This document shows, piece by piece, positions 44,232 to 52,669 of a DNA stretch of 64,000 nt. The notes beneath the pieces were generated by a model. The model did no database searches and was not told the DNA's origin. It saw only the letters and a list, made by a program, of their open reading frames with translations. The DNA is taken from the NCBI GenBank assembly GCA_934718155.1, contig CAKUZF010000003.1, forward strand, positions 1 through 64,000, written 5' to 3'. Position numbers and translations under genes: made by a program. The DNA is from an uncultured Parabacteroides sp. (lineage in GTDB: Bacteria > Bacteroidota > Bacteroidia > Bacteroidales > Tannerellaceae). Position 1 is the first letter of the stretch. Every line of letters begins with the position of its first letter.

Positions 44232-44774
44232 TCACTCCTTCTCTACTTGAGTATAACCTAGCTCAAGGGGCGTTTTACGTCCGAAGACCTTAACCATCAC
44301 CTTAAGCTTCTTTTTCTCGGCGTTGACCTCCTCGATAATGCCTGTGAATCCGCTAAACGGTCCAAAAGCAATACGCACGCTTTCGCCAACAAGGAAACTG
44401 ATCTCTGGCTCAGTGCCCTGCTCCTGCATCTCGTCAACCGTTCCTAAGATACGGTTAACCTCTGAAGGACGGAGAGGAACCGGATTATCCTGTCCTCCCA
44501 AGAAACCAATCACGTTGGGAATGTTACGCAATCGATGAGCGACTTCACCTACCAAAGCAGCTTCTACCAACACATAACCTGGAAGATAAGAACGTTCTTT
44601 CATTACCTTCTTTCCGTTACGCACGGTATAAAACTTCTCGGTCGGAATCAAGACCTGAGCTACGTAATCTTTTAAATCCGTATTTTTCAACTCAGCCTCC
44701 AAGTATTCGCGGACCTTATTCTCTTTGCCACTGATGGCGCGTAGAACATAGAATTTCTTCTGGACCTCTGCCAT
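44232..44774 (-). CDS. nusG: Transcription termination/antitermination factor NusG
   Basis: The 180-residue protein has an NGN domain (FYVLRAISGKENKVREYLE, YLPGYVLVEA) that binds RNA polymerase, and a KOW domain (VRIAFGPFSGFTGIIEEVN) that contacts Rho or S10. Its length and its secE-nusG-rplK order are typical. The NusG gene is 12 bp after secE. Confidence 0.97.
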   Translation of the reverse strand: MAEVQKKFYVLRAISGKENKVREYLEAELKNTDLKDYVAQVLIPTEKFYTVRNGKKVMKERSYLPGYVLVEAALVGEVAHRLRNIPNVIGFLGGQDNPVPLRPSEVNRILGTVDEMQEQGTEPEISFLVGESVRIAFGPFSGFTGIIEEVNAEKKKLKVMVKVFGRKTPLELGYTQVEKE

Positions 44775-44786
44775 ACCTTCGACTGA

Positions 44787-44981
44787 TTAAAAAATTTGAT
44801 TATAGAAGAAACGCATTACAGCCTCGAACGCCCCGTCAACAACAAAGATTCCTGCGGCGATGATAAGGGAAGCAATCATAACAACGACCGCACTACTGGA
44901 AACTTCTGCTCTTGTAGGCCAAGAAACTTTATAAACAAGCTCGTTATAAGATTCTTTTATGTTTTCAATAATCTTCTTCAT
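44787..44981 (-). CDS. secE: Preprotein translocase subunit SecE
   Basis: The 64-residue protein has an amphipathic helix (IENIKESYNELVYKVSWPTRAE) and one transmembrane segment (VVVMIASLIIAAGIFVV), the single-span SecE form. It clamps the SecY channel. The frame is open further upstream to 45029, but that extension runs into the tRNA-Trp gene, so the ATG at 44979-44981 is taken. Confidence 0.93.
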   Translation of the reverse strand: MKKIIENIKESYNELVYKVSWPTRAEVSSSAVVVMIASLIIAAGIFVVDGAFEAVMRFFYNQIF

Positions 44982-44999
44982 CGAATCTGTAGATTTTAG

Positions 45000-45072
45000 C
45001 ACGGAAGGAGAGGCTCGAACTCCCGACACCTGGTTTTGGAGACCAGTGCTCTACCGACTGAGCTACTTCCGT
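45000..45072 (-). tRNA. tRNA-Trp (CCA)
   Basis: The acceptor stem ACGGAAG pairs with CTTCCGT, with discriminator G. The anticodon arm CTGGTCTCCAAAACCAG carries CCA, and the T-loop reads TTCGAGC. It lies between tuf and secE, the usual place in many bacteria, and no CCA tail is encoded. Confidence 0.95.
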
Positions 45073-45074
45073 AG

Positions 45075-45107
45075 AAATAGCCAACCTTAAATAAAGGCTG
45101 GCTATTT
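45075..45107 (-). terminator. Hairpin between tuf and tRNA-Trp
   Basis: AAATAGCCA pairs with TGGCTATTT. The following minus-strand sequence has only weak T content, so this may be a processing site or partial terminator between the highly expressed tuf and tRNA-Trp. Confidence 0.5.
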
Positions 45108-45125
45108 ATTATTTATGAGATCTGA

Positions 45126-46313
45126 TTAGTTCTCCAACTCTGTGATCTGACCTGCACCTACCGTACGACCGCCCTCACGGATAGCGAAGCGCAAACCTAC
45201 GTTACATGCAACCGGATAGATCAACTCAACGTCGATTGTTACGTTATCACCCGGCATAACCATCTCAGTTCCCTCCGGCAAAGTGATCTCACCCGTTACG
45301 TCCAATGTACGGATGTAGAACTGCGGACGATAGTGGTTGTGGAACGGAGTGTGACGACCACCCTCTTCCTTCTTCAAGATATAGACCTCAGCCTTGAAGT
45401 GAGAGTGAGGCTTGATCTGACCCGGGTGGCAGATTACCATACCACGCTTAACCTCGTTCTTATCGATACCACGGAGCAACAAACCTACGTTGTCACCAGC
45501 CTCACCCTGATCGAGCAACTTACGGAACATCTCAACGCCAGTTACAACTGACTTCTTGTTCTCAGCACCCAAACCGATGATCTGAACCTCGTCACCTACC
45601 TTAACAACACCAGCCTCGATACGACCTGTTGCTACAGTACCACGACCTGTGATAGAGAACACGTCCTCAACCGGCATCAAGAAAGGCTTATCAATATCAC
45701 GCGGAGGCAGAGGAATCCAAGTATCTACTGCGTCCATCAACTCCATGATCTTCTCCTCCCATTTCGGCTCACCATTCAATGCACCGAGAGCAGAACCACG
45801 GATGATAGGAGTATTATCGCCATCGAAGTTATAGAAAGAAAGCAACTCACGCATCTCCATCTCTACCAACTCCAACATCTCCTCATCGTCAACCATATCG
45901 CACTTGTTCATGAAAACGACCAATCTCGGAACGTTTACCTGACGTGCCAACAAGATGTGCTCACGAGTCTGAGGCATCGGACCATCAGTTGCAGCTACAA
46001 CGATGATAGCACCATCCATCTGAGCAGCACCAGTTACCATGTTCTTAACATAGTCGGCGTGACCCGGACAGTCAACGTGAGCATAGTGACGGTTAGCCGT
46101 CTGATACTCTACGTGAGAAGTGTTAATCGTAATACCTCTCTCCTTCTCCTCAGGAGCGTTATCGATAGAATCGAAAGAACGCAACTCTGAAAGACCCTTC
46201 TTTGCCAATACTGTTGTGATAGCAGCGGTCAAAGTAGTTTTACCGTGGTCAACGTGACCAATCGTACCGATATTTACGTGCGGTTTCGATCTGTCAAATT
46301 TCTCTTTTGCCAT
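45126..46313 (-). CDS. tuf: Elongation factor Tu
   Basis: The 395-residue GTPase has P-loop GHVDHGKTTL, switch II DCPGHADYVKNM, NKCDMVDD and GSALGAL guanine-binding motifs, and the two C-terminal beta-barrels. It brings aminoacyl-tRNA to the ribosome. It is the only tuf gene in the window and sits downstream of three tRNA genes, as in the classic tufB arrangement. Codon use is strongly biased, matching high expression. Confidence 0.99.
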   Translation of the reverse strand: MAKEKFDRSKPHVNIGTIGHVDHGKTTLTAAITTVLAKKGLSELRSFDSIDNAPEEKERGITINTSHVEYQTANRHYAHVDCPGHADYVKNMVTGAAQMDGAIIVVAATDGPMPQTREHILLARQVNVPRLVVFMNKCDMVDDEEMLELVEMEMRELLSFYNFDGDNTPIIRGSALGALNGEPKWEEKIMELMDAVDTWIPLPPRDIDKPFLMPVEDVFSITGRGTVATGRIEAGVVKVGDEVQIIGLGAENKKSVVTGVEMFRKLLDQGEAGDNVGLLLRGIDKNEVKRGMVICHPGQIKPHSHFKAEVYILKKEEGGRHTPFHNHYRPQFYIRTLDVTGEITLPEGTEMVMPGDNVTIDVELIYPVACNVGLRFAIREGGRTVGAGQITELEN

Positions 46314-46358
46314 AACTTTATGTTCTATTTTTGATTAATGATCATGCATATTTACTTG

Positions 46359-46430
<72 letters not shown>

Positions 46431-46449
46431 AATAAAACGGACTTCTCCG

Positions 46450-46532
46450 TGGGCAGTGATGGATTCGAACCACCGAAGGCGTAAGCCAGCTGAGTTACAG
46501 TCAGCCCCATTTGGCCACTCTGGTAACTGCCC
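46450..46532 (-). tRNA. tRNA-Tyr (GUA)
   Basis: A class II tRNA of 83 nt with a long variable arm (GGCTTACGCC). The acceptor GGGCAGT pairs with ACTGCCC, and the anticodon is GUA in the loop CTGTAAC. It is the middle gene of the tRNA-Thr/Tyr/Thr cluster. Confidence 0.95.
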
Positions 46533-46541
46533 TTTGTTTTG

Positions 46542-46615
46542 AGCCTCTTGTCGGATTCGAACCAACGACCCCGAGATTACAAATCACGTGCTCTGGCCAA
46601 CTGAGCTAAAGAGGC
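46542..46615 (-). tRNA. tRNA-Thr (UGU)
   Basis: The acceptor GCCTCTT pairs with AAGAGGC. The anticodon loop TTTGTAA within GTGAT/ATCTC carries UGU, and the T-loop is TTCGAATC. It is the first gene of the tuf operon, about 48 bp downstream of a consensus promoter. Confidence 0.95.
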
Positions 46616-46630
46616 ATTTTGCTTTTTAAA

Positions 46631-46663
46631 GCAGCCGTTTCGTATCTTCCCCGAAACGGCTGC
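46631..46663 (-). terminator. Strong hairpin at the 5' end of the tuf operon / 3' end of hpf
   Basis: On the minus strand, GCAGCCGTTTCG pairs with CGAAACGGCTGC around a nine-nt loop, then CTTTAAAAAG. It could end the hpf transcript. It also lies at the start of the transcript from the promoter at 46663-46693. Confidence 0.7.
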
Positions 46664-46693
46664 AAATTTAGGCATTATTTCTTACATACCAAA
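46663..46693 (-). promoter_or_regulatory. Consensus promoter for tRNA-tuf-secE operon
   Basis: On the minus strand, TTTG (46690-46693) and TAAATTTG (46663-46670) are separated by exactly 19 bp, a perfect Bacteroidetes promoter. It is placed to drive the tRNA cluster, tuf and the genes after it. Confidence 0.85.
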
Positions 46694-46710
46694 TATCTCT
46701 GCCATTTTTT

Positions 46711-47010
46711 TTATTTGGCTCTGCTTTTTTCCTTGAATTTCACCAGCTGTTTCTCTAAAGCTTCCACACATTCGTCGATCGCTCCCTCGAAACTGTCGTT
46801 GATTTTCTCGGCGAAACACTCACCATTCTTGACCAGCAACTTCACACCAGCCTGTTTATTGTTTGCGGTTTCAGGCTTCACCACCTTTAATGACACTTCT
46901 GCTTTCAGAACACCATCATAGTATTGGTACAGCTTTGACACCTTTTTCTCAATGAAAGCCTGCAGTTGCTCCGATGCGTCGAAATGGATTGCTTGAATTC
47001 TAATCTCCAT
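46711..47010 (-). CDS. hpf: Ribosome hibernation promoting factor (short form)
   Basis: The 99-residue protein begins MEIRIQAIHFDAS and has the beta-alpha-beta fold of HPF/YfiA (KKVSKLYQYYDGVLKAEVSL, VKLLVKNGECFAEK). It binds the 30S decoding region and inactivates ribosomes in stationary phase. It is short, lacking the C-terminal dimerisation domain of long HPF. The start at 47010 is backed by a strong AAGGAGG just upstream, rare in this phylum. That start lies inside the end of the xerC-like gene, so the two overlap by 11 bp. Confidence 0.93.
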   Translation of the reverse strand: MEIRIQAIHFDASEQLQAFIEKKVSKLYQYYDGVLKAEVSLKVVKPETANNKQAGVKLLVKNGECFAEKINDSFEGAIDECVEALEKQLVKFKEKSRAK

Positions 47011-47908
47011 ATGAACCTCCTTCTTTTTTAGCTCTTGGATGAGCATGATACACTTTTTTTAATTCCTCAAAGGTTGTATGTGTGTAAACGCTGGTTGAGG
47101 CCAAGCTGCTATGACCTAAAAGATCTTTCACAGCGGCAAGTTCCGCCCCATTGTTTAGCATACTCGTCGCAAATGAGTGACGCAACACGTGCGGGCTTCG
47201 CTTCGCCAACATCGGGATTGCAGAGAGATACTTATGCACCAACTCATACACCGCTTCGGCTGTCAGTGCCTTCCCATCCTTTCGGACGAAAAACCACTCG
47301 CTAGGCTGTTCCACCTCGTTGTCGCGCACCTTCTCGTATGCCACCATCAAGTTCTTCAATCGTTCTGCGAAAGGGATCAATCGCTGTTTGTTTCGTTTTC
47401 CTGTCACCTTGATGACCATCGCTCCATAGTCCACATCCTGTTTACGAATCCCGACCAGTTCAGACCGACGCACTCCCGTGTCATAAAACAACTCCATTAT
47501 CAGCCGATTCCTAACGCCCTTAAAGTCCTCACCAAACAGGTCGCCATCCAACAACGCAGCCATGTCACTGTCTTTCACAAAACAGGGCAATGGCTTATCG
47601 CATTTAGGAGCCCGCACCAAGCGGGCTGGATCCTGTTGGATTTTCCCCAGTTTCCGAAGGAACTTAAAGTATGATTTCAAAGAACTCAATTTCCGGCCGA
47701 CCGTTCGGGGTGACTGTTTCTCGTCCATCAAAAAGACGATCCAACTTCTCACCGTATCCCTATCGATCTCAACCGGATCGAATCTGCCTTCACGATGAGC
47801 TTTCACATATTCCACGAACTGAGACAAGTCTGTCGCATATGCCTCTAACGTACAAGGCGAGTAACCCCGCTCATACCGCAGATAATGTATAAAGCCTTCG
47901 ATCTGCAT
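47000..47908 (-). CDS. xerC: Tyrosine recombinase, XerC-like
   Basis: The 302-residue protein has an N-terminal SAM-like core-binding domain (FIHYLRYERGYSPCTLEAYATDL). The catalytic domain carries Arg (YDTGVRRSELVG), Lys (TGKRNKQRLIP), HVLRHSFAT (His-X-X-Arg), GHSSLASTSVYTH (His and nucleophile Tyr). It fits the XerC type that resolves chromosome dimers at dif, and the ending VYHAHPRA agrees. No integrated element surrounds it, so it is a housekeeping gene. Its neighbours rpsU and hpf are consistent with this role. Confidence 0.9.
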   Translation of the reverse strand: MQIEGFIHYLRYERGYSPCTLEAYATDLSQFVEYVKAHREGRFDPVEIDRDTVRSWIVFLMDEKQSPRTVGRKLSSLKSYFKFLRKLGKIQQDPARLVRAPKCDKPLPCFVKDSDMAALLDGDLFGEDFKGVRNRLIMELFYDTGVRRSELVGIRKQDVDYGAMVIKVTGKRNKQRLIPFAERLKNLMVAYEKVRDNEVEQPSEWFFVRKDGKALTAEAVYELVHKYLSAIPMLAKRSPHVLRHSFATSMLNNGAELAAVKDLLGHSSLASTSVYTHTTFEELKKVYHAHPRAKKEGGSYGD

Positions 47909-47982
47909 CTTCTCGTCGCATCAAGATTTCGTGCAACGAAAATAGAAAAAAGAATTCAATTAAACAAGCGATTAACGCTTAA

Positions 47983-48174
47983 TTATTCTTCGTTAAGCTG
48001 CAAGTGCTGTACGTAAACCGCACGCATGCTCTGCTTTCTCTTCGTAACAGACGGTTTTTCAAAAGCCTGGCGGTTTCTCAACTCCTTGACAACACCAGTC
48101 TTCTCAAACTTTCTTTTGAACTTTTTAAGCGCTTTTTCAATGTTCTCGCCTTCTTTTAATGGAACTACGATCAT
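47983..48174 (-). CDS. rpsU: 30S ribosomal protein S21
   Basis: The 63-residue basic protein (VPLKEGENIEKALKKFKRKF, VVKELRNRQAFEKPS) matches S21. In Bacteroidetes S21 has been linked to sequestration of the anti-Shine-Dalgarno end of 16S rRNA. A strong promoter lies upstream at 48224-48253. Confidence 0.96.
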   Translation of the reverse strand: MIVVPLKEGENIEKALKKFKRKFEKTGVVKELRNRQAFEKPSVTKRKQSMRAVYVQHLQLNEE

Positions 48175-48223
48175 AATTTAAATAGTTATATTGTTTAAAA
48201 TTTACATCCTCAAATTGAGCGGC

Positions 48224-48253
48224 AAAATTACTGATTGTTTCGGGATTAGCAAA
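48224..48253 (-). promoter_or_regulatory. Promoter of rpsU
   Basis: On the minus strand, TTTG (48250-48253) and TAATTTTG (48224-48231) are 18 bp apart, near consensus. The -33 box is adjacent to the end of the upstream mtnA gene. Confidence 0.75.
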
Positions 48254-48257
48254 ACTT

Positions 48258-49295
48258 TCAGCCTTTTTTTTCGTAAAACGAACCCTTCTCTGTGATAACA
48301 GCCGAGATCAGCTCGTGCGGTGTCACGTCGAAAGCAGGATTATAGACCGCCACATCAGCTGGCGCCATCCGTTGCGCATACCACATTTCCGTCACCTCTT
48401 CGGGCGCTCTTTGCTCGATCACAATATCGGCTCCCGTCGGGCATTCGCAATCAATCGTAGAGGTCGGGCCTAACACATAGAAGGGAATTCCAAAATGATG
48501 AGCCAAGATGGCCACTCCCAGCGTGCCAATCTTATTGGCCGCATCGCCATTAGCCGCCACGCGGTCGCAACCCACTATCACCGCATCGATCACACCCTTC
48601 TGCATCAAGCTGGCCGCCATGTTGTCGCATAGCAGCGTTACATTCACACCTGCCTTGCTCAATTCATAAGCCGTCAGGCGCGCTCCCTGCAGCAACGGCC
48701 GTGTCTCATCGGCATAGACACGGAAGTTGTAGCCCCTTTCCTGCCCCAAATAGATGGGCGCAAGAGCCGTTCCCAATTCCGACACCGCCAAATGGCCTGC
48801 GTTGCAATGGGTCAAGATGCCCATACCGGGTTTTAGGCGAGCCAAGGCATGCTCGCCGATAAGCCGACAGGCTGCTGCGTCCTCCTCTCTGATTTTTGTC
48901 GCCTCGCGATGTAGCAATTGCTTCCACGCCTCGCAACCTAAATCGGGGTGTTGATCCACCACACGCAACATGCGTTTCAAGGAAGCAGAAAGGTTGACCG
49001 CCGTCGGCCTTGCCCCATTCAGATAGGCGGCCAGTTTGTGCAGCCGACTGAGAAAGCTACCCGTATCACTCTCCGCCCATCGCTGAGCGCAAGCCGAGAG
49101 CCCATAAGCCGCAGCGATGCCAATCGCAGGAGCCCCTCGCACTTTCAGTTTACGAATAGCCTCCCAAATTTCTTCCGGCGTATGCAATGATACATAAACT
49201 TCCTTAGATGGAAGTTGGGTCTGGTCAAGAATAACGACCTCGTCGCCCGCCTCATTGAAACGGACGGTTTGCAATTCTGTCAATCCTGTTATCAC
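48258..49295 (-). CDS. mtnA: S-methyl-5-thioribose-1-phosphate isomerase
   Basis: The 345-residue protein matches the aldose-ketose isomerase MtnA, related to eIF2B alpha. GAPAIGIAAAYGL near residue 55, THCNAGHLA with a Cys, the ETRPLLQGARLTAYEL segment and VGCDRVAANGD (catalytic Asp) are all present. It isomerises methylthioribose-1-phosphate in methionine salvage. No other salvage gene adjoins. It is followed by rpsU with its own promoter. Confidence 0.93.
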   Translation of the reverse strand: MITGLTELQTVRFNEAGDEVVILDQTQLPSKEVYVSLHTPEEIWEAIRKLKVRGAPAIGIAAAYGLSACAQRWAESDTGSFLSRLHKLAAYLNGARPTAVNLSASLKRMLRVVDQHPDLGCEAWKQLLHREATKIREEDAAACRLIGEHALARLKPGMGILTHCNAGHLAVSELGTALAPIYLGQERGYNFRVYADETRPLLQGARLTAYELSKAGVNVTLLCDNMAASLMQKGVIDAVIVGCDRVAANGDAANKIGTLGVAILAHHFGIPFYVLGPTSTIDCECPTGADIVIEQRAPEEVTEMWYAQRMAPADVAVYNPAFDVTPHELISAVITEKGSFYEKKG

Positions 49296-49333
49296 GTCTT
49301 GCCTCTCCTTTCTCTGTTTTACGGCGCAAAGAT

Positions 49334-49375
49334 AAAAAAATCCCCCATACCTTATATAATATAGGTATAGGGGAA
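49334..49375 (-). terminator. Terminator downstream of the GH13 gene
   Basis: CCCCTATACCT pairs with AGGTATGGGGG around an AT-rich loop, and a T7 run follows on the minus strand. It lies 65 bp after the amylase stop codon. Confidence 0.88.
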
Positions 49376-49439
49376 ATTCTTTCGCTCCTTATCTTTTCTT
49401 GGCTGAAGGCCAATACTTGTCAGGCCTACGAGCCTCAAC

Positions 49440-51152
49440 TTATGCCTCGAGGAAGGTAAACTTAAGCAGCCGTCCAGCGTAAGCGGGCAGTTGCACTTGA
49501 TAGGGATAAGCATCGGTCAAGGTGCTAATCGCCTTCGTCCCTGTCAGTAAATCAGTCACCGTAGCCGGTCTATTGTCTTCGAAGCCTAATGCCTTGAAGG
49601 CGTCTGCTGGAATATTAACCCACACGTTCTGATCAGCTCGGTCGAAATTAGCGACTACAAGCAACACCTCGTTCTCGTATTTGCGCAAGAAAGCATATTG
49701 CTTGTTGATGTTAAAACGAGGATTCTGCGTGTTCGCATACATCAAGTCGTAGAACTTTCCCTTCCCAATCACAGGCTCTGAGCTAACGGCATTAAGCAAC
49801 CGCTGATAGTCTTTTCGTAACGATCGGGCATCAGGATCAAGGGTCAAGCCATCGAAGCGGCCTCCATTACGCCAGTCGCGCAAGCGCTTGATGCTCCAAT
49901 AATCAAAAATCGTAGTTCGGCCATCTTTTCCGCTGAAGCCCTCCTCGTCCATACCAGGCTCACCCAATTCCTGGCCGCAATAAATCATCACTGGGTTAAC
50001 ATTCATGGCCGCAGCCACAATCATCCCCGGAACGCCCAAGCGTGCGTCGCGTGCGAAAAAGTCTGATGCGACACGCTGCTCGTCGTGATTCTCAAGGAAG
50101 TTGAGCATGTGCTCCTGTATGTCACTCACTGACTTCCAGCAGTCGCTGATAGCCGCTGCCGATTGCTGACCACACATAACCGCACGCACCGTGTCATAAA
50201 GTCCAACTTTATCGTACAGATAATCAAAATGTCCCTTGTGGATATAATTGCGATACTCAGCCGGATTATAAACCTCGGCAATAAAAATCACATCAGCCTC
50301 TTGCTTCACCTGAGGAATCGCCCATTCCCAAAACTCAACCGGCACCATTTCAGCCATATCGCAGCGGAAACCATCGATTCCCTTTTTCGCCCAGAAAAAC
50401 AGAATTTGCAACATTTTATGCCACGTGTCAGGAATTTCTTCGAAATGGCAAACGCCACCGTTCATATAATCCACGCCATAATTCAGCTTAATCGTTTCAT
50501 ACCAATCGTTTTGGCTCGGGTGCGCATCGAAATGATTGTTGCCTGTCACCTTCGCAGGGAATTCGCTATAGGCATAATCCTCCTCTCTTTGCGGATCAAA
50601 ACGAAACGACAAGGTTTGCCCGGGCAGATAATAAAAGTTGTTATTCACATCGAAGGCTTTCGACACATTGTCGTGCTGACCCAGATCTTCAACATAAGGC
50701 TCGCGTGCGTCGGAGAAATACTGGCGAGCTACGTGGTTGGGCACAAAGTCGATGATCATCTTCAAACCGGCCTCATGCGTTCTCGTCACTAGGGCTTCGA
50801 ACTCCTTCATTCGATTGGGCACCTTGTCGGCCAAATCAGGATCTATATCATAGTAGTCCTTTATGGCATAAGGCGATCCAGCCTTCCCCTTCACGACCGC
50901 CGAATGGTCTTTACGAATGCCATATTGGGTGTAATCTGTTTTTGTCGCATGCTCAATCACGCCTGTGTACCAAACGTGTGTAACGCCTAGCTCTTTTATC
51001 TTCTGCAGAGCCAAAGGGGTAAACGCCGAGAATTTTCCGACTCCATTTTCCGTCAACCCTCCATCTTTCACAGGCGAAGGACAGTCATTTCCAAACCACC
51101 GAGGGAAGACCTGATATATAACCATTTTGTTCTTTTGTTCTGTTGCGTTCAT
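49440..51152 (-). CDS. GH13 alpha-amylase-family enzyme
   Basis: The 570-residue protein has the GH13 catalytic core: DFVPNHVA (region I), GFRCDMAEMVP (region II, nucleophile Asp), IAEVYNPAEY (region III, acid Glu) and FLENHDEQRV (region IV, Asp). A C-terminal beta domain ends in AGRLLKF. No signal peptide is evident, so it acts in the cytoplasm on oligosaccharides or glycogen. The subfamily is not certain from sequence. It is flanked by mtnA downstream and recO upstream, and a terminator follows. Confidence 0.9.
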   Translation of the reverse strand: MNATEQKNKMVIYQVFPRWFGNDCPSPVKDGGLTENGVGKFSAFTPLALQKIKELGVTHVWYTGVIEHATKTDYTQYGIRKDHSAVVKGKAGSPYAIKDYYDIDPDLADKVPNRMKEFEALVTRTHEAGLKMIIDFVPNHVARQYFSDAREPYVEDLGQHDNVSKAFDVNNNFYYLPGQTLSFRFDPQREEDYAYSEFPAKVTGNNHFDAHPSQNDWYETIKLNYGVDYMNGGVCHFEEIPDTWHKMLQILFFWAKKGIDGFRCDMAEMVPVEFWEWAIPQVKQEADVIFIAEVYNPAEYRNYIHKGHFDYLYDKVGLYDTVRAVMCGQQSAAAISDCWKSVSDIQEHMLNFLENHDEQRVASDFFARDARLGVPGMIVAAAMNVNPVMIYCGQELGEPGMDEEGFSGKDGRTTIFDYWSIKRLRDWRNGGRFDGLTLDPDARSLRKDYQRLLNAVSSEPVIGKGKFYDLMYANTQNPRFNINKQYAFLRKYENEVLLVVANFDRADQNVWVNIPADAFKALGFEDNRPATVTDLLTGTKAISTLTDAYPYQVQLPAYAGRLLKFTFLEA

Positions 51153-51260
51153 AATTAATTCTTTTTACGTTCGTCAATCCTCTTCTTGTTAGCAGAAGCA
51201 AATATGACGTTTTTTTCTTACATAAACAGCATTTTGATCAAGAAAGTTCATCCAAAGAGG

Positions 51261-51995
51261 TTAATCAAACACACTTTGCAACACGGCAAGCGACTTGATT
51301 TCAGGGAAATCGGGCACATGCAGGCGGTAATATGCAAGAATGGATTGCAAGATCGCCATTCGCTCATGACGAGAGAAGCCAAATAAAGCCATATTCTCAA
51401 AACGAATACGCAAAAGACGCACGAAAACCACCGTTTCGGCCGGCGAAAGGAAATGGCGATGAAAAGGCGGCGCATCAACAAACTCGCCATTCAGCAGATC
51501 GAAGCAATGATCCGGCTTATAGGCATCCACATTCGGAAAGATGCCCAATGGCTGTAGCAGGCCCAACAAAAAAACCAGATGGAAATTAGCGATGCCTTGA
51601 TCAAGAGCCTCCAGCAGCTGGATCGAGTCGTAAAGGTAATGAAACAAACGCGGGTCGGGCTCCGTTTCCTTTAGCACCCTAAACAGCACTTCCGAGAGGA
51701 AAAGAGCCAGCATGCTCTTTACGGGATCCGTGGCCACATCCGTCAAGGGGAAACAAGCATGCGCCTCCTTGATGCGGTGAATGTCACGTTTCGGTTGGTG
51801 ATCCACCTCCATCTCCCAAACCGTGAGCGGAGCGAAGAGCGCCTTCGAGACGCCCCCTTGCTTCCTTCGGGAGCGACTCACCAGGTAAGCAGCTCGCCCA
51901 AAAGCCTCGGTATACATATATATAATAGCATACTTATCGTTGTAAGGAATCGCATGCAACACGATTCCACGCGTCTTATTCCACATATTAGCCAT
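51261..51995 (-). CDS. recO: DNA repair protein RecO
   Basis: The 244-residue protein has an N-terminal OB fold (RGIVLHAIPYNDKYAIIYMYTEAFG, LVSRSRRK) and a helical C-terminal domain of the RecO type. The cysteine zinc knuckle seen in some RecO is incomplete here. RecO loads RecA on single-stranded DNA with RecR. The length is normal for this phylum. It is divergent from the tRNA-Glu/rpsT genes. Confidence 0.9.
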   Translation of the reverse strand: MANMWNKTRGIVLHAIPYNDKYAIIYMYTEAFGRAAYLVSRSRRKQGGVSKALFAPLTVWEMEVDHQPKRDIHRIKEAHACFPLTDVATDPVKSMLALFLSEVLFRVLKETEPDPRLFHYLYDSIQLLEALDQGIANFHLVFLLGLLQPLGIFPNVDAYKPDHCFDLLNGEFVDAPPFHRHFLSPAETVVFVRLLRIRFENMALFGFSRHERMAILQSILAYYRLHVPDFPEIKSLAVLQSVFD

Positions 51996-52054
51996 TCATA
52001 TTCTTTGTGACAAAGCAAAAGTAAACATTAAAATCGAATTTTTCCTCGAAAAGT

Positions 52055-52085
52055 TTTGCAAGTTCAAGGAATAGACCTATCTTTG
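52055..52085 (+). promoter_or_regulatory. Consensus promoter of tRNA-Glu and rpsT
   Basis: TTTG (52055-52058) and TATCTTTG (52078-52085) lie 19 bp apart, an exact Bacteroidetes consensus. It sits about 50 bp before the tRNA. Confidence 0.85.
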
Positions 52086-52135
52086 CACCGCAAATAAGGA
52101 AGGCTTCTTCCTTTCGGGCATAGTTATGCTGCGTT

Positions 52136-52207
52136 GGCCCATTCGTCTATCGGCTAGGACGCAAGATTTTCATTCTTGAAAGAGGGGTTCGATTCCCCTA
52201 TGGGCTA
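52136..52207 (+). tRNA. tRNA-Glu (UUC)
   Basis: The acceptor GGCCCAT pairs with ATGGGCT (a G1-U72 pair at the end), and the anticodon loop carries UUC in ATTTTCATT with stem CAAG/CTTG. The T-arm is AGGGGTTCGATTCCCCT. rpsT starts 42 bp later and is probably co-transcribed. Confidence 0.96.
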
Positions 52208-52249
52208 CAATAAACAGGAATAAAAAAATAATAAAGAGAAGATCTAGAA

Positions 52250-52504
52250 ATGGCAAATCATAAGTCATCAATCAAGAGAATCAGACAGACTAACGCAAGA
52301 CGTCTTCGTAACAGATATTACGCAAAAACAGCTCGTAACGCTATGCGTGTATTGCGTGCTACGGAAGACAAGAACGAGGCTACAGCATTGTTCCCGAAGG
52401 TATGCTCTATGTTGGACAAGTTGGCAAAGAAGCATGTTATCCACAAGAACAAGGCTGGTAACCTGAAATCAAAGTTGGCAAAGCACGTGAATGGCTTAGC
52501 CTAA
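52250..52504 (+). CDS. rpsT: 30S ribosomal protein S20
   Basis: The 84-residue Lys/Arg-rich helical protein (MANHKSSIKRIRQTNARRLR, VIHKNKAGNLKSKLAK) matches S20, which binds the 5' domain of 16S rRNA. It lies behind tRNA-Glu and is followed by a strong terminator. Confidence 0.97.
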   Translation: MANHKSSIKRIRQTNARRLRNRYYAKTARNAMRVLRATEDKNEATALFPKVCSMLDKLAKKHVIHKNKAGNLKSKLAKHVNGLA

Positions 52505-52535
52505 GCAAAAACGTATTTATACGAGTATCTAGCAT

Positions 52536-52566
52536 AAGCCGGACTTATAATAAGTCCGGCTTTTTT
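52536..52566 (+). terminator. Terminator of rpsT
   Basis: AAGCCGGACTTA pairs with TAAGTCCGGCTT around a three-base loop, followed by a T-run. Confidence 0.92.
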
Positions 52567-52608
52567 GCATTTTAGCTTGCCAAGCTTCTTTATCTCAACA
52601 AAAATCAC

Positions 52609-52616
52609 TATTTTTG
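52609..52616 (+). promoter_or_regulatory. -7 promoter element for gyrB
   Basis: TATTTTTG exactly matches TAnnTTTG, about 55 bp before the gyrB start. The -33 region lacks a clear TTTG. Confidence 0.5.
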
Positions 52617-52669
52617 ACAGCTAAATTGCATAAATAGGATTATTCAGAAAACAATAAATAGATATACTC

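Noticed and set aside
44982..45029. N-terminal extension of SecE
   Set aside because: The extension overlaps the tRNA-Trp 3' end and has no SecE similarity; the ATG at 44979-44981 gives the normal protein.
47000..47908. Mobile-element integrase
   Set aside because: The protein is a full XerC-like recombinase in a housekeeping context (rpsU, hpf, tuf), with no element genes or attachment repeats around it.
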